A stretch of DNA of 64,000 bases from contig CATZNW010000003.1 in the NCBI GenBank assembly GCA_958422185.1, forward strand, positions 47,316 through 111,315, read 5' to 3'. Both the position numbers and the translations under genes were made by a program. Of the stretch, positions 8,368 to 16,685 are shown in pieces; within the stretch, counting starts at the first letter, position 1; each line of letters opens with the position of its first letter. Origin of the DNA: an uncultured Clostridium sp. GTDB lineage: Bacteria > Bacillota > Clostridia > Oscillospirales > Acutalibacteraceae. The notes below the pieces were generated by a model. It was given only the letters and a program-made list of their open reading frames with translations, did no database searches and was not told the origin of the DNA.

Positions 8368-9402
8368 TTACTGCCAAGGATACTGTTCTTTCAGACTTTC
8401 AAATTCCTCTCCCGTCTTCGCAAAGTGGAATTCGCCGTTCAGATCGGAAAAGAAATACATATAATCCGTATCCGGGTGGTTTATAACCGCGTTGATGATG
8501 TTCATTCCCGAGTTTGAGATGGGTCCGCTTGGCAGCGCAGGACAGCGGTAAGTATAGTATGAATCATAAGTGTTTCGCGAAAAGCCGTAGTCAAGAAGTT
8601 TTTGCGCGTAAAAATAAGTTACGTCACACTGAAGGCGCGTGCCGCTGCTCAGCCTGTTGATCAAAACGGACGCGATATTCTGGGCGCTGCTGTCAGTCAA
8701 AGCCTCCTCCTGCACTATTGAGCAAAGCGTAATAAAGTCATACAGCGTCATATCATTCTTATCACAGTAATCCAGCATATCGTCTGACAGCCGATCATCA
8801 AATGCCGCAAGCATCTGATCAACAATGATCTTCGCATCCGTATTCATGCCGAAATCATATGTTGCAGGAAAAAGGAACCCCTCAAGGATAAAGCCTATAT
8901 TCTCCCTGTCCTGAGGGAAACCGGAAAGCCAGTCATAATCATATCCGTCCGTTGTGGAAACGGCGGCATAAAAGTCCTCTTTAGGGCAGATACCGTTTTC
9001 CTCAAGCGTTTCGGCTATATCAAAAACGTTGTAACCCTCAGGAACAGCAACGGAAACAACCTGATGACTGATATCGGGATTCTGCAGTTTCTGAGCAATC
9101 TCCTCATAGCTCATATTTGAATTCAGATAGTATTCGCCGTTGAGATATGTGAAATCCGGATAATGGCTGTCCATCCACATAGACCATATAGAATCGTCAA
9201 CAACAATATCGTTGTCGCTGAGCATTTTTGATATTTCATACTGAAAGTCCTGCGGTTCTATAACAAGCGTATAATCCTTGCCCTCTCCGTTTTCCGTGCC
9301 GTTTATATCTTTTGAAATGCGTGTATAAACGAAAGCTCCTGCAGCTATCAGCGCGATCACAATCACCGCTGATATGATAAGCTTAATGATCTTTTTATTC
9401 AT
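8368..9402 (-). CDS. mltG: endolytic peptidoglycan transglycosylase MltG (YceG-like)
   Basis: Membrane-anchored lytic transglycosylase that cuts nascent glycan strands and sets their length. One N-terminal transmembrane segment (about residues 5-27) is followed by a LysM-like region with VPEGYNVFDIAETLEENG and the YceG catalytic domain. The catalytic glutamate is expected in LCSIVQEEALTD, followed by the family NRL motif (VLINRLSSGT) and ALPSGPISN, equivalent to the LPPTPI..NPG signature. The 344 residues are typical. The gene starts 13 bases after pyk and 21 bases before thyA, so all four genes probably share the pyk promoter. Confidence 0.92.
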   Translation of the reverse strand: MNKKIIKLIISAVIVIALIAAGAFVYTRISKDINGTENGEGKDYTLVIEPQDFQYEISKMLSDNDIVVDDSIWSMWMDSHYPDFTYLNGEYYLNSNMSYEEIAQKLQNPDISHQVVSVAVPEGYNVFDIAETLEENGICPKEDFYAAVSTTDGYDYDWLSGFPQDRENIGFILEGFLFPATYDFGMNTDAKIIVDQMLAAFDDRLSDDMLDYCDKNDMTLYDFITLCSIVQEEALTDSSAQNIASVLINRLSSGTRLQCDVTYFYAQKLLDYGFSRNTYDSYYTYRCPALPSGPISNSGMNIINAVINHPDTDYMYFFSDLNGEFHFAKTGEEFESLKEQYPWQ

Positions 9403-9415
9403 GAATCAAACCCCG

Positions 9416-10852
9416 TTATTCAACAACATCCACCTTAAGCATATTCGTAGTGCCGCTCTGGCCAAGCGGTATACCGGCGGTAATGACCGCTATATCGTCT
9501 TTTTTGATATATCCCGTTTTCTTTGCCACCTCAACGGCATGCTCAAACAGCTCGTCCGTATTTGATTTTTCCTCGCACATAACGGGAAGCACTCCCCAAG
9601 AAAGATTATTTTGGCGACGCACCTTTTCACTTGTTGTAGCGGAAATGATCAGGCAATTCGGTCTGTATTTTGATATCTGCCTTGCTGTATTGCCGCTCTT
9701 TGTAACAGTAATGATAGCAGCCGCGTTAAGATCGTGAGCAGTGGTAACGGTTGCATGCGAAATAGCGGAAGTAATATCTCCGGACAGATGCTTCTGTGCC
9801 TCTTTTTCAAATCTTTCAATATAGTTTATATCCTGTTCTGTTGTGCGCGCGATCAAAGCCATGGTTTTTACGGCCTCAACAGGATGCGCGCCCATAGCCG
9901 TCTCGCCGGACAGCATAAGGGCTGAAGTGCCGTCATAAATAGCGTTTGCAACGTCCGTGATCTCTGCTCTGGTGGGGCGCGGATTTTTGATCATTGAATC
10001 CAGCATCTGCGTTGCGGTAACAACGATCTTTCCGGCGGCAAACACCTTTTCAATTATCATTTTCTGGAGTGAAGGGATCTTTTCAAACGGGATCTCAACG
10101 CCCATATCACCGCGGGCTACCATAATCCCGTCCGCTTCGCGTATAATATCATCTATATTTTCAACGCCTTCGCCGTTTTCTATTTTGGCAATGATCCTAA
10201 CATCATTCCAGCCCAGAGCATGGCAGAAATTGCGGAGGTAGGCGATATCGGCACCTGTGCGGCAGAACGACGCGGCAATAAAATCAAACCCCATCTGAGC
10301 GCCGAAATTCAGATCCTGCATATCCTTATCAGATAGATACGGAAGAGACAGCGCAACATTAGGTACATTTACACCCTTATGATCCGTGACGACTCCGCCG
10401 TCAACCACCCTGCATATGATCTCATTATTTCTGATATCGGTAACTTCCATGGCGATAAGGCCGTCGTCTATAAGAATCGTAGTACCTTTTTTTACCTCTT
10501 TGGGCAACCCTTTAAATGATACGGAGCACCTTTCGTTATTTCCCTTTATCTCATCTGTTGTAAGTGTAAAAGTCTGCCCTCTTTTAAGGACTACGCCGGC
10601 TTCGTTTTCAAAAGCTCCGATCCTGATCTCCGGACCTTTGGTATCAAGCAGCGTAGCGACCGGAATACCAAGCTTGTTTCTGACCTCAACAATATTTGAA
10701 AACCATTTTTCAAAATTATCGTAATCTCCGTGAGAAAAATTGAATCTCGCAACGTCCATGCCCTCAAGCATAAGCTTTTCAAGCACGTCCTTATCGCACG
10801 AGGCAGGACCGATAGTACATATTATTTTAGTTTTTCTTCTGTATTTACTCAT
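9416..10852 (-). CDS. pyk: pyruvate kinase
   Basis: Last ATP-yielding step of glycolysis, phosphoenolpyruvate plus ADP to pyruvate plus ATP. Motifs: KIICTIGPAS at the N-terminus, DTKGPEIR, the active-site region IMVARGDMGVEIPFEKIP and the C-terminal domain with SGNTARQISKYRP. The 478 residues correspond to the basic enzyme without the extra C-terminal PEP-utiliser domain of some Bacillus enzymes. It is the first gene downstream of a good promoter and reads into mltG-thyA-folA. Confidence 0.97.
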   Translation of the reverse strand: MSKYRRKTKIICTIGPASCDKDVLEKLMLEGMDVARFNFSHGDYDNFEKWFSNIVEVRNKLGIPVATLLDTKGPEIRIGAFENEAGVVLKRGQTFTLTTDEIKGNNERCSVSFKGLPKEVKKGTTILIDDGLIAMEVTDIRNNEIICRVVDGGVVTDHKGVNVPNVALSLPYLSDKDMQDLNFGAQMGFDFIAASFCRTGADIAYLRNFCHALGWNDVRIIAKIENGEGVENIDDIIREADGIMVARGDMGVEIPFEKIPSLQKMIIEKVFAAGKIVVTATQMLDSMIKNPRPTRAEITDVANAIYDGTSALMLSGETAMGAHPVEAVKTMALIARTTEQDINYIERFEKEAQKHLSGDITSAISHATVTTAHDLNAAAIITVTKSGNTARQISKYRPNCLIISATTSEKVRRQNNLSWGVLPVMCEEKSNTDELFEHAVEVAKKTGYIKKDDIAVITAGIPLGQSGTTNMLKVDVVE

Positions 10853-10891
10853 AATAAAAGCCTCTTGATCTATAGTTTGTTATTCAATGAT

Positions 10892-10919
10892 ATTATATCA
10901 GCAAATAAAATAAAATCAA
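10892..10919 (-). promoter_or_regulatory. pyk operon promoter
   Basis: -35 TTGATT (10919-10914), 16-bp spacer, -10 TATAAT (10897-10892) preceded by TGA, an extended -10. The start of transcription would be near 10885, about 33 bases before the pyk ATG. Confidence 0.75.
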
Positions 10920-10993
10920 TATTATTAAGCGTTAAAAATATGTAAAAATCAATTTTCAAAAAGTACAATAATCCTTTATTTTCTCAGAAACTG

Positions 10994-11002
10994 TGATATA
11001 AT
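10994..11002 (+). promoter_or_regulatory. extended -10 promoter of the acetyltransferase gene
   Basis: TGATATAAT is a perfect extended -10 element. The -35 region is poor, which is tolerated by extended -10 promoters. Transcription would start near 11009, which argues that the ATG at 11009 is not the translation start of the downstream gene. Confidence 0.6.
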
Positions 11003-11047
11003 GGAATCATGCCAAACCATATATTTCAAAACACGGAGGAAACAGAA

Positions 11048-11557
11048 TTGATCATACGCCGTGAAAACCAGAAGGACTACGAAAAAGTGTATCAGCTGAT
11101 AAAAAAAACATTTGAATCTGCCGAGCATAAGGACGGCAACGAGCAGGATCTGGCGGCGGCGCTCAGAAAGAGCAGCTCATTTGTGCCCGAATTAGCATTG
11201 GTTGCCGAAATAAACGAAAAAATTGCAGGTCATATTATGTACTCCAAAGCCGATATCGGCGGAAAGACCGTCCTTGTTCTGGCGCCGCTTTCCGTTGCAC
11301 CCGAATATCAGCAGCAAGGAGTGGGATCAGGTCTTGTAAATGAATCTCTGAAAACGGCGAAAAAACTTGGCTGGGAATATGTATTCGTTTTGGGCAGTGA
11401 AAAATATTATCCGAAATTCGGGTTTATACCGGCCGAAAGATACGGTGCCGCCACTCCGGATGGTATTCCGGCCGAGAATTTTATGGCGGTCAAATTATAT
11501 GAAGAAGCCGGACCTCTGAGTGGAGAACTTATATATGCAAGGGAATTCGGTATCTAA
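11048..11557 (+). CDS. GNAT-family N-acetyltransferase
   Basis: Predicted acetyl-CoA dependent N-acetyltransferase of unknown substrate. The acetyl-CoA loop is visible as LSVAPEYQQQGVGSGLV (motif A, R/Q-x-x-G-x-G/A type), and the C-terminal half has VLGSEKYYPKFGFIPA, the pattern of the YhbS-like GNAT subgroup. I place the start at the TTG 11048, with GGAGGA seven bases upstream; an ATG at 11009 lies at the predicted transcription start and would be leaderless. That gives 169 residues. The gene stands alone on the plus strand between two minus-strand operons and ends at a strong hairpin terminator. Confidence 0.85.
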   Translation: MIIRRENQKDYEKVYQLIKKTFESAEHKDGNEQDLAAALRKSSSFVPELALVAEINEKIAGHIMYSKADIGGKTVLVLAPLSVAPEYQQQGVGSGLVNESLKTAKKLGWEYVFVLGSEKYYPKFGFIPAERYGAATPDGIPAENFMAVKLYEEAGPLSGELIYAREFGI

Positions 11558-11584
11558 TGCGTTTATCAAGGAACAAAATAAATA

Positions 11585-11612
11585 ACGGGACTGAACGCTC
11601 GTTCAGTCCCGT
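11585..11612. terminator. bidirectional terminator
   Basis: ACGGGACTGAACG and its perfect complement (13 bp) form a hairpin with a minimal loop. T-rich sequence follows on both strands (TTTCATTTT on plus, TTATTTATTTT on minus), so it ends the acetyltransferase transcript and the convergent SCP2/transketolase operon. Confidence 0.9.
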
Positions 11613-11631
11613 TTCATTTTATATCAAAGTA

Positions 11632-12426
11632 TTATCTTGCAAGATCGCCGACTACCATCATATAATCGCCGATCATTGCGCCGAATTCAGGTGCGCCCTC
11701 CATGATAAGCTGCTTATCCTTTACCATCTGAAGCATATCGCCGGTGCCCAGGAGGATCATGAGCGCATGCTGAGGAGTATCAAACTTCATGCAGAAAAAC
11801 GGCTTTGAACGTTTATATTCGCCCCTGCCGGCGCGGGATTTACCTGCCTTTACACGCAGATAAGCCGTGCATTCCGGATGACCTTCGATCGCCCACTGAT
11901 AAACTCTGTCCGGGCTTTTTGAAGTCCACTCATGGATCTCGGTGTGCCCCATTTTATTGAGCTGGCTTATTCCGCTTGAAAGCAGATAGAAATACAGCTT
12001 GCACAGAAGAAGGGCAAGTGCCTCATCCTCGGGCGGCTCTTTTATTCCGAGCAGACTGCTCATTTTGAGGAGCACTGCCATGAATTTAATAAATTTAGAA
12101 AACGATTTGATCTTCATCTTTGGAAGTTTGGACATATCGCCTTTCATGAAAGCATTCATCTTTTCCATTGATGAAAACTGAAGTTCGGCATCTATCTTCT
12201 TCTGGCCGAAATACTCGCCGAGCTTGCAGGACCATTCACCGTTTTCAACAATAAAGTGGACGGCTTCCTTATCCTGCGCGTTTGCCATTGCGGACACCTG
12301 ATAGACGGCGTCAACGCCCTCAAACTTCTTTGCAAGTTCGGGCACATCCGTGGCAATCGTTTTCATCAGCGGGAGCGCAGCCGCCATAAATACCTTATTT
12401 GTATAACGGGTTACATCGCTTGCCAT
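11632..12426 (-). CDS. tandem SCP2-like lipid-binding protein (second of two in the operon)
   Basis: 264 residues, no signal peptide. Two regions look like SCP2 (sterol carrier protein 2) folds. The first is about residues 30-115, with FEGVDAVYQVS, a central strand region and the helix pattern ELQFSSMEKMNAFMKGD. The second is about 165-260, with TAYLRVKAG, a basic GRGEYKRSKPFF strand, TPQHALMILLGTGDMLQMV and a final IMEGAPEFGAM. SCP2 domains bind hydrophobic ligands in a cavity; the ligand here is unknown. It is the last gene of the operon, 45 bases after the transketolase C half, and has the same architecture as the first gene (15719-16483). The SCP2 assignment is from pattern, not a profile search. 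Confidence 0.65.
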   Translation of the reverse strand: MASDVTRYTNKVFMAAALPLMKTIATDVPELAKKFEGVDAVYQVSAMANAQDKEAVHFIVENGEWSCKLGEYFGQKKIDAELQFSSMEKMNAFMKGDMSKLPKMKIKSFSKFIKFMAVLLKMSSLLGIKEPPEDEALALLLCKLYFYLLSSGISQLNKMGHTEIHEWTSKSPDRVYQWAIEGHPECTAYLRVKAGKSRAGRGEYKRSKPFFCMKFDTPQHALMILLGTGDMLQMVKDKQLIMEGAPEFGAMIGDYMMVVGDLAR

Positions 12427-12471
12427 AATAACACATTCCTTTCAGATTAAGATTATAAAGAGAAAAATGAT

Positions 12472-13485
12472 CTAGAACTCGTCGTCCCAGGCGTCGTCCT
12501 CTTCAAAATCCTGATGCATTACTTCGGCTATGGCTTCCGCAATACCGTTTGCGTCTATTTTAGCGATGGACATAAGATCCTCATGAAGACCGATAGTTGA
12601 AAAATCATCCTGATGGCCGAGCATTTTGAACGCGCATGCCTTGCCGCTCTTTGCAACAACATCTGCAACGGCGGAGCCGAGACCGCCCATAACGGTATGA
12701 TCCTCAACGGTTATGATCCTTCTGGTATCCATAACGGCAGACAGGACTGCCTCTTCATCAATAGGCTTTATTGTGTGCATATTGAGAACGCGCACTTTTA
12801 TACCCGCATCGGCGTTTGCCATCTGCGCCGCCTGCAAAGCCTGGTAAACACATGAACCGCAGGCGATAACGGTAATATCCGTACCTTCGTTCATGACCTT
12901 CGCCTTGCCTACTTCAAAATCACAATCCTCAATATTTTTATAAATGATCTGATCAAATCCGCGGTTAATCCTGATATAAACAGGGCCGGGATATTCATAG
13001 GCCTTTTTGACCGCGTGATAAGTCTCAACACCGTCGCACGGGCAGATGACCGTCATATGGGGAAGGCTTCTCATACAGGTCATATCAATGAGCGAGTGAT
13101 GAGTGGAGCCCGCCTGACCGAAAGAAGTGCCGGCGTGGGTAGCAATGATCTTAACGGGAACGTTCTGATAGCAGATATCCGTATGTATCTGGTCAAGTGA
13201 ACGTGCAGCGGTGAAGATAGCAAAGGTTGATGCAAACGGGATAAGGCCGTTTTTGGCCATACCGGCGGCAACGCCGAACATATTCTGCTCCGCAATACCA
13301 ACATTGAAAAATCTGTCAGGAAATTTTTCACCGAACATACCGATCTTGGTTGATTTTGCAAGGTCGGCCGTAAGGGCAACAACATCCTTATGCTCCTCGC
13401 CGAGCTCGCAGAGTGCTCTTCCGTAATATTCAGCCGTGGAAAGCTGAGTGGTTTCCGTCATCGTATAAGTCATTCCGCTTGCCAT
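12472..13485 (-). CDS. transketolase-like protein, C-terminal half (pyrimidine-binding and C domains)
   Basis: Second half of a split thiamine-diphosphate enzyme. The glutamate that activates the cofactor is Glu66 in NVGIAEQNMFGVAAG; the surrounding FASTFAIF and HTDICYQNVPV segments are typical of the Pyr domain, and the C-terminal domain (about 195-330) follows. The end is acidic (FEEDDAWDDEF). It begins 3 bases after the N half, with the AGGAGG inside the end of that gene, so the two subunits are translationally coupled. Real transketolases transfer ketol units between sugar phosphates, but the neighbourhood (SCP2-like proteins, aminomutase-like enzyme) suggests a dedicated reaction rather than the pentose phosphate pathway. 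Confidence 0.9.
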   Translation of the reverse strand: MASGMTYTMTETTQLSTAEYYGRALCELGEEHKDVVALTADLAKSTKIGMFGEKFPDRFFNVGIAEQNMFGVAAGMAKNGLIPFASTFAIFTAARSLDQIHTDICYQNVPVKIIATHAGTSFGQAGSTHHSLIDMTCMRSLPHMTVICPCDGVETYHAVKKAYEYPGPVYIRINRGFDQIIYKNIEDCDFEVGKAKVMNEGTDITVIACGSCVYQALQAAQMANADAGIKVRVLNMHTIKPIDEEAVLSAVMDTRRIITVEDHTVMGGLGSAVADVVAKSGKACAFKMLGHQDDFSTIGLHEDLMSIAKIDANGIAEAIAEVMHQDFEEDDAWDDEF

Positions 13486-13488
13486 AGC

Positions 13489-14382
13489 TTACGCCTCCTT
13501 TTCAGCGCGGGCAACACGAGCCGCGTAGTATTTATCAAGACTGTCATAGCACTGTTTTGCTTTTGCGTCGTCAAGCGCGCCGTAATGCCAGAGGTAATTA
13601 TCCTCCATAAAATCAATACCGGCACCCTTGAACGTATCCATAATAATGGCATACGGCTTATCGCCGCCGTTTTTATGGTTATTAATAGCGTTTTCTATAG
13701 CTCCGTTAAGCTCCTTCATATTCTGGCCGTCAACGCGCTCAACAATAAATCCGAAAGCGTCAAATTTCTTATCGAGCGGCTCAACTTTCATTTCATCGTC
13801 CACCCTGCCGTCGATCATACACTTATTATTATCAACAAGCACAACGACATTAGAAAGCTTGAACTGAGCGGCAGTCATCGCAGCCTCCCAGTTGGAACCC
13901 TCGTTCAGTTCTCCGTCGCCCGTCAGAACATAGTTCATATAGTCTATTCCCTTTACCCTGCCGGCAAGAGCAAATCCGCAGGCAAGTGACAAACCGTGTC
14001 CGAGGGAGCCGCTGGAGCAGTCAACGCCCTTGATCTTATTGCAGTCAAGGTGCATGCCGAAGAGCGAACCTGTGAGGTTAAAGTTGTGCAGACCCTCAAC
14101 ATCCATAAAGCCGTAATCACAGATAACGGGGCCGTAGCCTACTGCGGCATGGCCTTTTGAAAGGACGAATCGGTCCCTGTCCTCCATATCAGGATTATTG
14201 ACGTCAAGTTTCATAAAGCGGTGATAAAGGATCGTCATAGCGTCCATTGCGCTCATTGCACCGCCTATATGGCCGGAACCGCCCCAAACCGTTGTCTGAA
14301 CGGTAAGGCGCCTGAGTTCATCCGCCTTTTTTTCGAGACGGAGCCATTCTTCCTTATCAAATGGCTTATAATTTGCTGGCAT
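13489..14382 (-). CDS. transketolase-like protein, N-terminal half (ThDP pyrophosphate-binding domain)
   Basis: 297 residues holding the thiamine-diphosphate pyrophosphate domain. GDGELNEGSNWEAA (starting at residue 155) is the cofactor and magnesium motif, completed by VVLVDNNKC. SGHIGGAMSAMD and FVLSKGHAAVGYG are the substrate and cofactor loops of transketolases, and CSSGSLGHGLSLA is also conserved. AAGGAGG stands seven bases before the ATG. It is 42 bases after the aminomutase-like gene. Split N/C transketolase pairs are common in anaerobes; this pair is locked in an operon with a PLP enzyme and lipid-binding-like proteins. Confidence 0.92.
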   Translation of the reverse strand: MPANYKPFDKEEWLRLEKKADELRRLTVQTTVWGGSGHIGGAMSAMDAMTILYHRFMKLDVNNPDMEDRDRFVLSKGHAAVGYGPVICDYGFMDVEGLHNFNLTGSLFGMHLDCNKIKGVDCSSGSLGHGLSLACGFALAGRVKGIDYMNYVLTGDGELNEGSNWEAAMTAAQFKLSNVVVLVDNNKCMIDGRVDDEMKVEPLDKKFDAFGFIVERVDGQNMKELNGAIENAINNHKNGGDKPYAIIMDTFKGAGIDFMEDNYLWHYGALDDAKAKQCYDSLDKYYAARVARAEKEA

Positions 14383-14424
14383 AAATTTTCCTCCTTAAAT
14401 AAATAATCACGGATATATCAGCGA

Positions 14425-15699
14425 TTATTTGAGTCCTTCGATTTCCGGATGTCTTCCGGCTACTACGCCGAAAGCATCTTCGGCGATATCAACAGCGAGC
14501 TTGATATCCTCTTCCGTTACCGCAGCGTTTATGAAATGGTTGTGGTGGGACGCAAGGAAAAGCCCTCTTGAAACGCATTCCGCGATCCATTCCTGATGCA
14601 GCATCAAGCTGTCGTCATTCGCGATCCTCAGATAGAACAGCGCCGGCTCACCGGACACAACGAGGTTGAATCCGTGCTCCTCGGCAGCTTTTGTAAATCC
14701 CTGGGTAAGTTCCGTGCCGAGCCTTCTGAAAAGATTGGGAACATCAAGCTTTTTCATTTTATCTATGCAGACAAGGCAAGCGGCAAAAGGCTCTGCACTC
14801 ATCCAGTAAGACCCTGTATATGTGACTGAAGATGCGGTTGACTTCATATGCTCTCCCCCGCAGACGGCAGACATATTGTAACCGTTGGCAAGCGCCTTGC
14901 AGAAGCAAATGAGATCTGCCTTGATGCCGTAATAATGGTCTGAACCCGCAAGATCGAGTCTGAAGCCGGTGCGCACGTCATCAAAAATGAGAACCATGCC
15001 GTGCTCGTCACAGAACCTGCGCACTGCCTGCCAGTAATCCTTAGTGGCGCACTCATTGTCCTTAAAATTGCCGTGATCATAAGGCTGGGCGATAAGGCCG
15101 GCAACATCGCCGCCGCATTCGTCATAAGCCTGCTGAAGCGCGTCAAGATCAAACCACGGGATAGTTATGTTGTTGGCAACATCCTCCGGCAGGATACCGG
15201 GATAGTCTATCTTCTGTGCCCACTGAAAATCGCCGTGATAATAGCCCTTGAGAAAGATCATTTTCTTCTTGCCCGTATGCGCTCTTGCGCACATAACGGA
15301 AAAAGTGGTTGCATCGGAGCCATTTTTCATAAAAAACGCCCAGTCGGCACTAGCTACCGTATCTTTAAGAAGTTCCGCGCACTCTACCATTTTGTATGAC
15401 GGCGAAGTTGTGCAGTTGCCGCGCCTTAACTGCTCTATCGCGGCGGCATCTACATCATCGTCGCAGTAACCCAGCACATTCGGGCCGTAAGCGCACATAA
15501 AATCAAGGTATTTATTGCCGTCCACATCCCAGAAATAGGTACCCTTTGCATGATCGCTCATAAGAGGCCATTTTGTAATGGGAAGAAATAATCCCTCGCT
15601 GGGACCGAGATGGCCGTATACGCCGGAGGGTATCGCCGCGAGCGCTCTTTTAAACCACTCCTGACTCTTTTCGTGTTTATATTCGGGAAATTTACTCAT
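14425..15699 (-). CDS. class III PLP aminotransferase, glutamate-1-semialdehyde aminomutase-like
   Basis: Fold-type I PLP enzyme of 424 residues. Lys268 in CFCKALANGYNM should form the Schiff base; Asp240 in LIFDDVRTGFR should contact the pyridine nitrogen; KNGSDATTFSVMCARAHTG is the phosphate-binding region and corresponds to the NGSEAV motif of the group. The sequence could be opened upstream to 15768, but the ATG at 15699 (MSKFPEY) has AAGGAGG about ten bases upstream and begins just after the SCP2-like stop at 15719. No other haem-synthesis gene is nearby, so a role in tetrapyrrole synthesis is unlikely. With a transketolase pair directly downstream, amination of a keto product (or the reverse) is plausible but inferred. 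Confidence 0.88.
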   Translation of the reverse strand: MSKFPEYKHEKSQEWFKRALAAIPSGVYGHLGPSEGLFLPITKWPLMSDHAKGTYFWDVDGNKYLDFMCAYGPNVLGYCDDDVDAAAIEQLRRGNCTTSPSYKMVECAELLKDTVASADWAFFMKNGSDATTFSVMCARAHTGKKKMIFLKGYYHGDFQWAQKIDYPGILPEDVANNITIPWFDLDALQQAYDECGGDVAGLIAQPYDHGNFKDNECATKDYWQAVRRFCDEHGMVLIFDDVRTGFRLDLAGSDHYYGIKADLICFCKALANGYNMSAVCGGEHMKSTASSVTYTGSYWMSAEPFAACLVCIDKMKKLDVPNLFRRLGTELTQGFTKAAEEHGFNLVVSGEPALFYLRIANDDSLMLHQEWIAECVSRGLFLASHHNHFINAAVTEEDIKLAVDIAEDAFGVVAGRHPEIEGLK

Positions 15700-15718
15700 A
15701 TCCGTAACATCCTCCTTA

Positions 15719-16483
15719 TCAGCCGAGATAAACGGCAACTCTGTCCAAGATCCTGTTGAGATTATCAACCATTGAAATCATGCCTGCCATATAGATATTG
15801 CCCTCGCAGAGTTCGGCAATGGTTGAAGCCGTGCCGGTAAACAGCCCGTGCGCAAGCTCAATATCCGCAAATTCCATGACCGCTCTGGGATTCGACGGTT
15901 TTTCCTTAATGGTTGTAAAGTGGTGATTTTTCACCTGGATCGCCGCATAGCATTTATCCTTGATACCCATGGAAACGATTCCGTCCACCGTGCTTTTTGC
16001 CGTAAACATAGAAATCGAATCTGAATTTGCAAGTGCAGAGATCGCACCCGCAATAGTATAAAAAGTGAGGATAGTTGATTCTTCAAAGAAATCCTTATTT
16101 TTCATATCCTCTTCACTGGGCCTGAGAAGCTTTGTAAGCCTGTCGGTAAGTTTGGTAAATGTGCCGAGCAGGAAAGACAGAACCTGAACAACACCCTTGG
16201 TCGGAACACCCGGCTTAGCGCTGTCTATAAGCGCATTGAATTTCTCAGGGGAGGCGAAATTCATTTTGCAGGTGCATCCTGCAGAACCCTCCCTGAATTT
16301 ACAGCCGCTCTTAGTAAAATGGAATGTGCCGCACGGGCCGTTCGCAACGTCAAAGCAGAGCGAAACCGGCGATTTCATAGAGGCAAGGATTTCCTTGGCC
16401 TCATCATCTATTTCGCAAAGGTTTTCAAGCGTTGCCAAAACACCGTACATATTGACATATGCCATTGCTTTTGCTTCAGTCAA
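15719..16483 (-). CDS. tandem SCP2-like lipid-binding protein (first gene of the operon)
   Basis: 254 residues starting at a TTG (16483) with a near-perfect AAGGAGG eight bases upstream. Like the protein at 11632-12426 it shows two SCP2-like halves: residues about 35-105 (SLCFDVANGPCGTFHF, then KMNFASPEKFNALID) and about 165-250 (CYAAIQVKNHHF, AVMEFADIELAHGLFTGTA, EGNIYMAGMISMVDNLN), separated by helical sequence. The first half contains five cysteines, including CTC, absent from the partner, which might bind a metal or form a thiol site. No signal peptide or membrane span, so cytoplasmic. Probable hydrophobic-ligand carrier or scaffold for the enzymes downstream; this is inference. Confidence 0.6.
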   Translation of the reverse strand: MTEAKAMAYVNMYGVLATLENLCEIDDEAKEILASMKSPVSLCFDVANGPCGTFHFTKSGCKFREGSAGCTCKMNFASPEKFNALIDSAKPGVPTKGVVQVLSFLLGTFTKLTDRLTKLLRPSEEDMKNKDFFEESTILTFYTIAGAISALANSDSISMFTAKSTVDGIVSMGIKDKCYAAIQVKNHHFTTIKEKPSNPRAVMEFADIELAHGLFTGTASTIAELCEGNIYMAGMISMVDNLNRILDRVAVYLG

Positions 16484-16562
16484 AATAATTTCCTCCTTTA
16501 AAGCCAGCGAAGATAAATCCGAATCCGTTTTCTTGCCCGCTTATGCAAAATTACACAAAATA

Positions 16563-16592
16563 ATTATACCACACTGCCCGCAATGCGGTCAA
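16563..16592 (-). promoter_or_regulatory. promoter of the SCP2/aminomutase/transketolase operon
   Basis: -35 TTGACC (16592-16587), 18-bp spacer, -10 TATAAT (16568-16563) with TGG directly upstream, an extended -10. The leader to the first TTG start is about 70 bases. One of the strongest-looking promoters in the window, suggesting a highly expressed operon. Confidence 0.85.
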
Positions 16593-16685
16593 TTACAAAG
16601 AGTTACAAATTTAAAACTATCTTTTAGTAATATTTGATAAAGTATAAAACAAATAGTATAAAATCATCTTTAAACTGCCCGGGTC

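Noticed and set aside
11009..11047. ATG at 11009 as start of the acetyltransferase
   Set aside because: It falls at the predicted transcription start of an extended -10 promoter and lacks a ribosome binding site; the TTG at 11048 has a strong one.
14425..15699. Haem-biosynthesis hemL
   Set aside because: Sequence is only GSA-aminomutase-like and no other tetrapyrrole gene is nearby; the linkage to transketolase and SCP2-like genes argues for another role.
15700..15768. Upstream extension of the aminomutase-like protein to 15768
   Set aside because: The extra residues overlap the SCP2-like gene and look non-coding; AGGAGG is placed for the ATG at 15699.
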